Source: Acidobacteriota bacterium
GTDB lineage: Bacteria > Acidobacteriota > Terriglobia > Terriglobales > SCQP01
Assembly (NCBI GenBank): GCA_021826505.1
Contig: JAKAZV010000008.1
Location: forward strand, 1-41,534
Direction: 5' to 3'
Length of the DNA stretch: 41,534 bases
The translations under genes were made by a program, and so were the position numbers. Each line of letters starts with the position of its first letter. Positions within the stretch are counted from its first letter, which is position 1. Under the pieces are notes generated by a model, which was not told the DNA's origin, made no database searches, and saw nothing but the letters and a program-made list of their open reading frames with translations. This document shows, one piece after another, positions 16,501-23,954 of the stretch.

Positions 16501-17539
16501 CGTGCACGATCAAGGGTGCGATCTTCACCCGGCGGGGATTGGCATTGAACTGCGCCAGGGCCGACCAGACGCCCAGCTCCGAGCTGCGAGCGGACGGGCG
16601 CAATCCCTGCGCCGCCAATCCCCCGCTCGCCGACCATGTCCCTGCTTGCCAGGTAAAAAGGATATGCGCCATGGCGGCGCCCGCGGCCAAAGGCGCCGGG
16701 CGCGTTCCGGACCACTGCTGCCATAACTGGCGCAGCTCCAGTTGCGCCCAGGCCTGCCCGCTGATATGCGGATGGGTTAAGTTGCTCACCATCACCGTTC
16801 CGTGAGCTTGCCATCCCGCTCCGTTCAGCTTCCAGCGGCGTAGTTTCAGGTCATTGGGCCATAGCGAAAATCGCAAACTCGCCTGCAGCCGTCCCAGTCC
16901 ATGCTGGCCGTAACGCCACTGCCTCCCGCTGAAACGCAGCCGGCCGCGGTAATGTCCTCGCGCATAATGCATCCGTAAATGCAGATGGCGCAGCCGGGCC
17001 GAAAACGGAATCCGCTGGTTGCGCAGATACAGCATGCCTTGCCGCACCAGCAATCGCCGCACTCCCATTTGAAATAAGCCTGCGGCCGGTGCTCCGTGAG
17101 CGCCGCCGGTTGGATGCGGCAGGTTGGTGCCTCCGGACGCAAGCCACTCAATATGAATCGCGGGCCGCTCAATCTGGACCGTGGTTAAATCCACTTGGGC
17201 GCTCAGCAGCGAGCGCACCGTCAGGCCCAGCCGCACGGCGCCGATGCGCGCCAGCGGCGGCTGACCCGCTCCTTCCCGCCCATGCAGGACCAGCCCCCGC
17301 ATTTCAATCGCCAGCGGCCGCAAGCGGAGATGAAAATACTTCATCTCCACTCGCGCCCCTGTCGCCGCCGTGATCTTGTTCTGGACCAGGGCCTGCATCT
17401 GGCGCTGAAATTTCTGCGTATGCACGTACCACCAGACGCATGCTGCCAGCGCGAGCAGTATCAGGGCCAGCCCCGTCAGCCACCAAAGCCATCGGGGCCG
17501 GTGACGGTGTGCGGGCGCGGGCTGGAGTTCTTCCTTCAT
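13517..17539 (-). CDS. tamB: TamB-like translocation and assembly protein (DUF490)
   Basis: 1340 residues. A short cytoplasmic start is followed by one transmembrane helix (~15-38, WLWWLTGLALILLALAACVWW), then more than 1200 residues of repetitive beta-strands with alternating polarity, the AsmA/TamB-type groove that is thought to carry lipids or help outer-membrane insertion. The C-terminal ~350 residues hold the conserved TamB domain (GTEGSLRFAGNRFSVDRANIEF, INPLLNIVLSTTVQYYNITLSISGPMDKL, RSDPPLSNSDIIALLATGQT, VNPNAANVYTG). It is the last gene of the operon with the Omp85 protein and the SurA-like protein; its ATG overlaps the preceding gene by four bases. E. coli TamB has 1259 residues, so the length is normal. 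Confidence 0.93.
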   Translation of the reverse strand: MKEELQPAPAHRHRPRWLWWLTGLALILLALAACVWWYVHTQKFQRQMQALVQNKITAATGARVEMKYFHLRLRPLAIEMRGLVLHGREGAGQPPLARIGAVRLGLTVRSLLSAQVDLTTVQIERPAIHIEWLASGGTNLPHPTGGAHGAPAAGLFQMGVRRLLVRQGMLYLRNQRIPFSARLRHLHLRMHYARGHYRGRLRFSGRQWRYGQHGLGRLQASLRFSLWPNDLKLRRWKLNGAGWQAHGTVMVSNLTHPHISGQAWAQLELRQLWQQWSGTRPAPLAAGAAMAHILFTWQAGTWSASGGLAAQGLRPSARSSELGVWSALAQFNANPRRVKIAPLIVHGLAGQARLSVRYGLRAGRGKYRAQGEMTGLRIGPLAQSAFALAENRKSKSHAGPLPAMPRLTGRMSGSFAFRAGADVARSLRGQMAVHIVSSRNPVPVAAQYKASRAHVPIPLRGVIQLRLGPGFGTGKIRQIRLALPGARLHAAGAWRRAGMRIGIQLQSRHVRAWPGWLRIAGLHLPAMNGELQFSGSLSGKPSAPALSGRLQAHHFALGRWRLDEASITGRLNSNRMQIAAAELRLGKARVTAQGSLALRRYHPLPAGAVAFTAAARQLPVSEIEALLRRHDPVKGLINMQLRVRGNLAHPKGQGRLQITQAAAWGQPIRSINAGLRLRAGTFTAAPLQIILPAAAINGRISYNLSRQRYQVALASAGIQLQDLPPLQSARLHVSGLLRFHLSGAGTLAHPSGQLQVEGVDMRGNGEPMGQLHASFILAHQIARLDGTDTLPGGDLHLTAVLGMGPQYLINARVELNHYDADAWLRRFTPLHLTGHSQFSGALTLQGPLRQPNALVAQASFTQARIEAEGMALFNAGPLEFSLDRDVFTVNQFHLLGTDTDLRAAGTIGLHGVRPIQASLKGDVNLALLHVLNHHVQSAGRLLIQARLQGDLSHPRPEGTVQIRNGSLAETGVPIAFDHVQSRIRLSGNRATLEQFTAHAGGGMLKASGFAAYTPAGLNYDFSLTGSQLRVLYTGISASGDARLHLAGTGKSGLLSGDIVLNRMALTPNFDLAVFLANQRGSETGSTGPSSLGRLKLAIHLITGPGLQVASSSAQLQAQADLRVQGTLADPILLGHISGTEGSLRFAGNRFSVDRANIEFADPFAINPLLNIVLSTTVQYYNITLSISGPMDKLNVSYRSDPPLSNSDIIALLATGQTAEQSTYASMSQQASSGFMGQSEQLLSAALENVAASRVRRIFGITRISVNPNAANVYTGASSGAITIEQQISPRLSFTYTQNLSSSSQNIVRVSWNINSHFSILMSRNQFGIYGISFHFRQRAR

Positions 17540-18288
17540 CCGTGGATTCGCGCCGTCACCCGTTGCCGCGCCGTCTTTCCATCGCCATAATGGCCGAGTT
17601 TGCCAATCCGGGCATGATGGCGCAATTGCATGATCCAGGCTTGTTCCCTCCGCCCCAGCGCTTGTTGCCGCAGAATGGTGCGGATCAGCGGCCGGACTCG
17701 CATCAGCGCCGCTGCCGGCTCATGCTTCCTGCGGCACATCGGCAGATAAATCTGCTGATAATATTTCCGCTCCGCGGCCGCGGAAATGTGAATTTGCGGG
17801 TTGAACTTGCCATCCATGAACCTGAGCATCGCGTATTGCCGGCCCGCCAGCCGGCGCAGTTGGCCGGTTGTTAAGTGGTATTTTCGTGCCTGCGCCCGCA
17901 AATGCTCCATTCCGCCCATTTGCCGCGCCCATGCCCTCCATTGCGGCTCCGGCAGCGGACTGGAAGCTCCTCTCGGCATGGCTTGCGCGATCAGCCGCTC
18001 CAGGATGAGATGATGCAGCGCCGCGCGGCAGTCCAGATTGCGCAGAGCCGTTCTGTGCTCATTCGGGGTGGAAAAAAGGCGATACCACGCCGCCTGCCGC
18101 ACCTGGCTGTCGAGAATGGGCCGGCGGTTCACCACCGCGACGACCCGGTCCAGGGTCTTCCCATGTGCGTTGTTCTGTGATCGCCGCCGGGGATGAAATG
18201 CGCACTGCCCGGCCGCGGCCGTGGTGAGCAGGATGATGGACGCCGGCAGCCAGTAATGTACAAATGCGGATGGGCGTCTTGGGTTCAC
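17536..18288 (-). CDS. SurA N-domain-like periplasmic chaperone without PPIase domain
   Basis: 250 residues from a GTG at 18288, one base after the stop of the Omp85 gene. A hydrophobic segment (LPASIILLTTAAAGQCA) should be a signal peptide. The mature part opens with LDRVVAVVNRRPILDSQVR, the characteristic first strand and helix of the SurA N-terminal domain, followed by ALHHLILERLIAQ and, after a helical linker, ISAAAERKYYQQIY; the C-terminal helix RPLIRTILRQQALGRREQAWIMQLRHHARI corresponds to the SurA C-helix that packs on the N-domain. No parvulin (PPIC) domain lies between. Its place between the Omp85 gene and tamB suggests a chaperone for outer-membrane substrates. A Cys pair is absent. 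The function is inference from fold and context. Confidence 0.8.
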   Translation of the reverse strand: MNPRRPSAFVHYWLPASIILLTTAAAGQCAFHPRRRSQNNAHGKTLDRVVAVVNRRPILDSQVRQAAWYRLFSTPNEHRTALRNLDCRAALHHLILERLIAQAMPRGASSPLPEPQWRAWARQMGGMEHLRAQARKYHLTTGQLRRLAGRQYAMLRFMDGKFNPQIHISAAAERKYYQQIYLPMCRRKHEPAAALMRVRPLIRTILRQQALGRREQAWIMQLRHHARIGKLGHYGDGKTARQRVTARIHG

Positions 18289-18289
18289 T

Positions 18290-21268
18290 TTAAAAGGTTT
18301 GGCCTATGCTGAAAAAGAACTGAAAATGCGAAAGTTGTTGCTGCACCAGCTTGGTTTTATTGTAGGTTTGAAACGCCGGCGGGTTGAGCAGATAGCCAAA
18401 GTCCAGCCGCACCGGCCCCACCGGCGTTTTATAGCGCAAGCCGAAACCCAGCGTGTCGGAGGTGTAGTTCAGATCCGTCAGTGAGGGCGGATGATATCTT
18501 CCCAGACCGCGCAGCAGAGACCGGAATGAGCTGTAAACGTTGCCGGCATCATAAAACCAGACTCCGCCGATGTCCCGCCCGATCAGCGGAAACCGCAGTT
18601 CCAGATTGTTGATGAACAGCGCCGTCCCGCCCACCGGCACGCCCGTCACCGGATCGCGCGGCCCGGCCTGGTCAAAGGCGAAGCCGCGCAGCGAATCGGC
18701 TCCGCCGGAAAAAAACCGCTCCGGCAGCGGAATATCATAAACCTGCGTCGTCACCGGCTTCTGCCCGGGAATCGCCAGCGTGCTCGGCTCGCGGGCGCCG
18801 AAGGGCAGCTCTTCCCCCACGCGCGTGGCGTTGGCCAGTATCCAGTGCCGACGCGTGTCGAGCGGAATATAGAACGCATGCTCGCCCATCAGGCGCACAA
18901 AATTCGATGCCCCGTAGCTTTTGGCGATGGCCACCGAGGCGGTGTCGTAGGTTCCCGCATGGGTATCGGTGGGATTGTCGCGCCGGTCGCGCACCAGGCT
19001 GGTTTCCGCGATCGCCAGCTCGGCGGGCCGGCTCAGCAATGGCACCTGCTGGGCTGAAAAGGAGCCCGGCGATATGATGGCCTGCACCCGGCGGTACACC
19101 AGCCGGTATAAAACCTGCAAATCACTCGCCGGCTGGGTCGAGAGCTGGGCCGCTGTCTGCTCGCGAATGGCGCGAAAGGTGACCAGATCGTACCGGTCGT
19201 CATAGAGCGCGCTGAGATCCAGCTTCCATTTGCGGTGGGTCAGAAAATACGGGAGCCGGTAATCCAGACCGGCCCGGCGCTCGATTGAGCCATACAGGGT
19301 GTCGAGCGAGAGCGTCTGCGGCCGCCCGGTAACCGCCAGCCGGGTCAACTGAAACGATACATCCGGACTGAATCCGCTGCCGCTGATCGAGGGAATCTGG
19401 TTGACTCCCGTCCCGCCCTGAAACTGCATCCCCACGCCCTCGCTGAAGGAATAGCGCGGCGCCTCATGCACCACCACCAGCACATCCTTGGCCGGCAAAT
19501 CGCTGCTCGGGTTCTGCACCGCCACGCTCACGCCGGTGAACAGATCCATGTCATAGAGCCGGCGCTGGGTCGCCAGCAGCTTCGTCTGGCTCAGCGGCTG
19601 CCCGGGCTTGACCTGTATCTGGCGTGCAATCACCGCCGGTTTGACGAAGCGCTCGCCGCTGATATAAACCTGGTGCACGCTGTCTACCGGCCCTTCATAA
19701 ATCGTAAAAGCCACATCTTCGAATGGCCGGCCGGCAACGGCATGGATTTGACTGCGGCATTGCGCCTGCAGATAGCCGTGATTGTAATAGCGCTCTAAAA
19801 TGCGATTGCGGTCGGCGGCCACGGTGTACGGCGAATAGGGCTCTCCCGGCGCGGTATTCAGCCAGCTCTCGATGCGGGCCACGCTGAATCGCCGGTTTCC
19901 CGTGATCGTCAGCCGCCGCACCACCGTCTGCCGGCCTTCCTGAATATCAAATCGCACCGCCAGATGCCCGGGCTGGCCATGGTAACGGCGTAGAATGACG
20001 GGCGTGACCCGCGCCTGCGCAAACCCATTGGCATGATAGAGCGAGGTGATGGCGCGCGCATCGCCTTCCATCAGGCGATGCGAAAATCGCCCCCGCACGC
20101 CGGGAATGAAATTGGGCAATAAGGGCGCGGTGGGCCGTTCGGCCAGTTGGGGCTCAAGCTGATCTTTGGAAAAATAATGATTGCCGCGAAATAGAATAGC
20201 CCGAAGTTCTTCTTTAGGCCCGGTATGAACGGTATACAGAACTTCCAGCCAGCCCGGTTTGGGATGTATGCGGCGAAACTCCACCCGGGCTTCGTAATAG
20301 CCTTTGCCCTGCAGATAATCCCGCAGATTGCGCCGGCCTTCGTTCATTAATTCTTCATCTGCGGCATGCTCCTGAAAAATCGGGACTTCCCGCCGCAGCA
20401 CGCTATGGGAAATCACGTTCCCTTCGACTGCCACGGTAACCAGGGGGCCGGGTTTGATTTCATACTTCAGATCCAGCCGATTGGCCGGGGCATTATAGGA
20501 AGTGAGCAAACGCAATTGTGCCGTCAGCCGGCCCAGCCGGGCGAATAGCTTGCGCAGACCGGCCCGCGCCTGCAGCAGGCGTTTTTGCGTCAGCCGTTCT
20601 CCCGGACGCAATTTCACTGCTTTGCGCAGCAGTTTCGGCGCCACCAGGCCATAGCCGGTAAAACTCAATTGGCCGAGCCGGGCCAAAGGGCCGGCCTGTA
20701 AAATCAGCGTGATCTGCACCCCCGCCTGTCCCGGGTGCCGTGCGATTTCGGGCTGAACTTTTGCCTGCCGGTACTGGTAATTCGCCATGCGGTCAAGAAT
20801 GCGTCCGGCGGCCTGCTTCAGGCGGGCGCGGGTGTATAGTTCTCCGATCTGCAATCCGCTGATGTCGGCCAACTCGGTATCGCTGGGCGGATTAGGCCCG
20901 TTTTTGACCCTGACCAGGGTAATAAAATAATTCGGCCGCGTGCGAAAGTATAATGCCACTCCTCCCGGCGCCTTTTTTTCCCGGACTTCCACGCTGGCGA
21001 AGACTCCGGTCGCAAACAGGTTCTGAATGCTTCGCCGCACCGCGCGCTGGCTGAGCGGCTGACCGGACTTTTGCGTGATATACGGGAGAAATGTGCTGGC
21101 TTTCCGGCCGGGCGCGGGCTGCACATGAATCGCGCGCACCATGGGCTGCTTCGGCCTGGCGGCGCCGGCGCCGGCCACAAAAAAAAATCCGGCCAGCCCG
21201 AGGGCGCACTGCGGGCGCCCAGGGGCCATCCTGACAAAGTGCCGTAATTGCCGCTGAAATTCCCGCAT
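18290..21268 (-). CDS. bamA: Omp85 outer-membrane assembly protein with ~7 POTRA-like repeats
   Basis: 992 residues. After a signal peptide (GLAGFFFVAGAGAARP, ~22-38) the periplasmic part divides by eye into seven POTRA-like units: ~44-112, 114-194, 196-275, 276-351, 353-446, 448-527, 529-604, with the usual helix-glycine-strand ends (NLFATGVFASVEVR, YLQGKGYYEARVEF, RYYNHGYLQAQC, RLYDMDLFTGVSVAV). The rest is a 16-strand barrel with the lid motif LRGF (FSGGADSLRGFAFD), GPVRLDFGYLLN and a C-terminal beta-signal ending in Phe. BamA has five and TamA three POTRAs in E. coli, so the symbol is tentative; linkage to tamB makes a TamA-like role possible. A second start at Met14 (21229) exists. Confidence 0.93.
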   Translation of the reverse strand: MREFQRQLRHFVRMAPGRPQCALGLAGFFFVAGAGAARPKQPMVRAIHVQPAPGRKASTFLPYITQKSGQPLSQRAVRRSIQNLFATGVFASVEVREKKAPGGVALYFRTRPNYFITLVRVKNGPNPPSDTELADISGLQIGELYTRARLKQAAGRILDRMANYQYRQAKVQPEIARHPGQAGVQITLILQAGPLARLGQLSFTGYGLVAPKLLRKAVKLRPGERLTQKRLLQARAGLRKLFARLGRLTAQLRLLTSYNAPANRLDLKYEIKPGPLVTVAVEGNVISHSVLRREVPIFQEHAADEELMNEGRRNLRDYLQGKGYYEARVEFRRIHPKPGWLEVLYTVHTGPKEELRAILFRGNHYFSKDQLEPQLAERPTAPLLPNFIPGVRGRFSHRLMEGDARAITSLYHANGFAQARVTPVILRRYHGQPGHLAVRFDIQEGRQTVVRRLTITGNRRFSVARIESWLNTAPGEPYSPYTVAADRNRILERYYNHGYLQAQCRSQIHAVAGRPFEDVAFTIYEGPVDSVHQVYISGERFVKPAVIARQIQVKPGQPLSQTKLLATQRRLYDMDLFTGVSVAVQNPSSDLPAKDVLVVVHEAPRYSFSEGVGMQFQGGTGVNQIPSISGSGFSPDVSFQLTRLAVTGRPQTLSLDTLYGSIERRAGLDYRLPYFLTHRKWKLDLSALYDDRYDLVTFRAIREQTAAQLSTQPASDLQVLYRLVYRRVQAIISPGSFSAQQVPLLSRPAELAIAETSLVRDRRDNPTDTHAGTYDTASVAIAKSYGASNFVRLMGEHAFYIPLDTRRHWILANATRVGEELPFGAREPSTLAIPGQKPVTTQVYDIPLPERFFSGGADSLRGFAFDQAGPRDPVTGVPVGGTALFINNLELRFPLIGRDIGGVWFYDAGNVYSSFRSLLRGLGRYHPPSLTDLNYTSDTLGFGLRYKTPVGPVRLDFGYLLNPPAFQTYNKTKLVQQQLSHFQFFFSIGQTF

Positions 21269-21364
21269 GCCCAGCCGATGCGCCGCTCCACTTCCGCACT
21301 TCTGATATTAGTGGAGAACCTGCCTGATAAAAGGTGCGATTTGGTTTGGCAGGGTGGTCCGCGG

Positions 21365-22621
21365 CTATGGCATGCCGGCGTGGTCGGGCTGTTTGATCTC
21401 CGCCATAAGACTCAGGCTCTTGGCTAAGGGCGCGGCGTGCAGCAGTTCGAGCGCGCGGTTCAACTGCAGATCCCGCCGGGGTGGCAGCACGCCTAAAGGC
21501 GGCACATCAAAGTCCGGCAGGGCGCCGGGGTAACGTACTTGCTCGATATTGGGGGTGACGGCCGTGGTCTCGAATGGCTTGCCGTTCGGCGCTTCATACT
21601 GCGCCACCGTCAGCAACAGGGCGCCGCCCTGGGGCAGGGGAAATAATTTCTGCACCGCGCCTTCTCCAAACGTCTTATCTCCCACCAGATTGGCGCGGTG
21701 ATTTTGCAGCAGGGCCGCGGCCAGCGCCTCGGCCGGTCCGGACGTGCCCGCATTCACCAGCACCGCCATGGGGATTTTGGGCCATAACGTCTGCGCCGGG
21801 CTGGCGCGGAAGATCTGTTCCGGAAAATGGCGCCCCGCCAATCGCATCATAATGCCCTGGCGGAGAAAATCATTGGCCAGCGCGGCCGCCGCGGCGTAGC
21901 TTCCCGAGCCGCATCCGCGCAGATCCAGAATCAGGCCGCGGACGCTCCGCGCCCGCAGCCGGCGAAACCGGGCAGCGAATTCAGCCGGCCGCGCCGGACT
22001 CAAATCCGGCAGCCGCAGATATGCGATCGCGCCGTCGAGCCGCTGCGCCAGAATCGGCCGCGGGTTGCGGGCGATGAAGGTCAGCGTCAGGCTCTGTGGC
22101 TGCGTGCGGCGCAGGTGAACCGCCCGCAGGGTAACCGCTTGCCCCGGCGCTCCGCTCAGTAGATGACGAATTTCATACAGCGATAAATACCGCGCTCGCT
22201 GCCCGGCGATGGTTTCTAATATATCGCCGCGGTGCAGTCCGGCGCGGGCCGCCGGGCTGCCGGGTTCAACGTCCACCAGATAGGCGTATCCGCCGCGCTT
22301 CGAAACCACCAGCCCCAGCGTTCCGGCTTGCCTGGGCTGCGCCCGCGTGGCCTCATATTGCTGATATTCAGACGGCGATAAATAACTGGAATCGGCATCC
22401 AGGGAATTCAGCAAGCCATGCAGCGCGCCATTCGTCACTTTGCGCAGATTGGGTGGGCTGACATAATCGCGCTGAATGTGTTCCAGCACTTCCGCATACA
22501 CTCCCATCTGCCGGTACGGGGTGTGATGATGCGGCTTGCCCGCGATCACGGCCCCGGCCACCACGTAGCCGGCCACCAGCAGGGAAATGCACAAAATGAT
22601 CCACGCGCGCGGACGCCGCAT
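21365..22621 (-). CDS. S41/Ctp-like PDZ protein without the catalytic Ser-Lys dyad
   Basis: 418 residues: an N-terminal membrane anchor or signal (~7-27), a helical region with YVSPPNLRKVTNGALHGLLNSL..SYLSP that is typical of carboxy-terminal processing proteases, a PDZ domain (~100-190, with GSPAARAGLHRGDILETIAG), then the S41 core (VRGLILDLRGCGSGSY, PMAVLVNAGTSGPAEALAAALL, VGDKTFGEGAVQK). In active Ctp proteases these last motifs read NxxSASASE and TFGKG; here Gly295 aligns with the catalytic Ser and Glu320 with the catalytic Lys, with the same 25-residue spacing as E. coli Prc Ser452-Lys477. It is therefore probably not an active peptidase of the usual type; Ser294 one residue away could be a substitute. 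It lies 96 bp upstream of the Omp85 gene on the same strand. Confidence 0.85.
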   Translation of the reverse strand: MRRPRAWIILCISLLVAGYVVAGAVIAGKPHHHTPYRQMGVYAEVLEHIQRDYVSPPNLRKVTNGALHGLLNSLDADSSYLSPSEYQQYEATRAQPRQAGTLGLVVSKRGGYAYLVDVEPGSPAARAGLHRGDILETIAGQRARYLSLYEIRHLLSGAPGQAVTLRAVHLRRTQPQSLTLTFIARNPRPILAQRLDGAIAYLRLPDLSPARPAEFAARFRRLRARSVRGLILDLRGCGSGSYAAAAALANDFLRQGIMMRLAGRHFPEQIFRASPAQTLWPKIPMAVLVNAGTSGPAEALAAALLQNHRANLVGDKTFGEGAVQKLFPLPQGGALLLTVAQYEAPNGKPFETTAVTPNIEQVRYPGALPDFDVPPLGVLPPRRDLQLNRALELLHAAPLAKSLSLMAEIKQPDHAGMP

Positions 22622-22675
22622 GCGAAACTCCTCGTCTGGCTTCCATTATATTTCTTTTCCCGGCGGCGCAGCCGT

Positions 22676-23890
22676 TTACAGCAGAATGCCCGCGGCCTGC
22701 AGTTCATCAATGACTTCCGGACTCAGCCCCAGCTCGGTCAGGATTTCGCGGCCGTGTTCGCCCAGCCGGGGCGGGGGCTGGTTGGGAGTTTCGCCGCGCG
22801 CGAGCGGGCTGGCCACCGTCTGAAACGCGCCCAGCTCGGGGTGGTCCAGGGTTTGGATCATCTCCCTTTGCCGCACGTGCGGCTGGCGCAGGACTTCGGG
22901 CAGCGGCGTCACCGCCGCCGCCGGCACGCCGGCGGCGCGCAGTTTTTCCAGCCACTCGGCCGCCGGGCGTTGCCGCAAAATTTCTCCCAGCCGCGCCGTG
23001 ACCCTGTCGCGGTCCCGGCAGCGGGCCTCGTTGCCCGCATAGCTCTCGCCCCACTCCGCGCATTCCAGCGCCTGGCACAATCGCCGCCACAGCTCCTGAT
23101 TGCTGGCGGCGATGACAATGCGGCCCTCGGCGGTGGCAAATTCCTGATACGGCGTGATCTGCGCATGCACATTGCCCAGCCGCGGCGGCTCGAATCCGGA
23201 AGCCAGCACGGCCGGCGCCAGCGTGCCCATCATGCCGAAGATGGAATCGAGCAGCGCCACATCCAGCCGGCTGCCGCGATCAGCGGCCGCCTGCGGGTCT
23301 TTCAATCCGCGCCTGCCCTGCAGCGCGGCTAGGATTCCCACCGCGGCATGGAGCCCGCCCGCCAGATCGGCAATCGCAATGCCGACTTTGGTCGGCGGAC
23401 CGTCCGGAAAGCCGGTCATCTCCATGAGCCCGCTCACCGCCTGCACGATCAGGTCGTAGCCTTTCCAGCGGCTCCAATCCCCCGTCTGCCCGAAAGCGGT
23501 GATGGAACAGTAAATCAGGCCGGGGTTCAGCGGACGCAAGCGTGCTTCATCCAGCTCCAGCCGCTCCATCACCCCGGGGCTGAAGTTTTCCACCAGCACA
23601 TCGGCCCGCGCCGCGAGCTGGCGCGCAATGTCCCGCCCTTCCGGCCGGCCGAGGTCAAGCGCCAGCGAGCGTTTGTTGCGGTTCACTCCCAGAAAATAGG
23701 AGCTGACCGCGGCCCCGCCCGAGCGCACATGCGGCGGCGCCCAGGCGCGGCTTTCATCGCCCTTCGGCGGCTCGATCTTGATCACCTCCGCGCCCTGATC
23801 GGCCAGTAGCAGCGTGCAGTAGGGTCCGGCCAGGGCGCGCGTGAAGTCCAGCACCCGCAGACCGCGGAGCGGCAGGGAAGCGGCAGACAT
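22676..23890 (-). CDS. Class III CoA-transferase (CaiB/BaiF family)
   Basis: 404 residues from ATG 23890; the open frame continues to 23956 but that part has no family similarity. Typical opening GLRVLDFTRALAGPYCTLLLADQGAEVIKIE, then GVNRNKRSLALDL, ADVLVENFSPGVMERL and ITAFGQTG. The nucleophilic Asp is Asp146 in GYDLIVQAVSGLM, followed by PPTKVGIAIADLAGG. The family transfers CoA between carboxylic acids through a covalent Asp-CoA anhydride/thioester path (formyl-CoA, succinyl-CoA:mesaconate or bile-acid CoA transferases); the substrate cannot be read from sequence. It is divergent from acetyl-CoA synthetase with only 64 bp between the two starts, so a shared regulatory region is likely. Confidence 0.9.
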   Translation of the reverse strand: MSAASLPLRGLRVLDFTRALAGPYCTLLLADQGAEVIKIEPPKGDESRAWAPPHVRSGGAAVSSYFLGVNRNKRSLALDLGRPEGRDIARQLAARADVLVENFSPGVMERLELDEARLRPLNPGLIYCSITAFGQTGDWSRWKGYDLIVQAVSGLMEMTGFPDGPPTKVGIAIADLAGGLHAAVGILAALQGRRGLKDPQAAADRGSRLDVALLDSIFGMMGTLAPAVLASGFEPPRLGNVHAQITPYQEFATAEGRIVIAASNQELWRRLCQALECAEWGESYAGNEARCRDRDRVTARLGEILRQRPAAEWLEKLRAAGVPAAAVTPLPEVLRQPHVRQREMIQTLDHPELGAFQTVASPLARGETPNQPPPRLGEHGREILTELGLSPEVIDELQAAGILL

Positions 23891-23954
23891 GTTTTCAGGG
23901 TAATGGCATTTGACTTCCCCGCCCCGCGGTTTCAAAATAATGCGGGTATAAATC

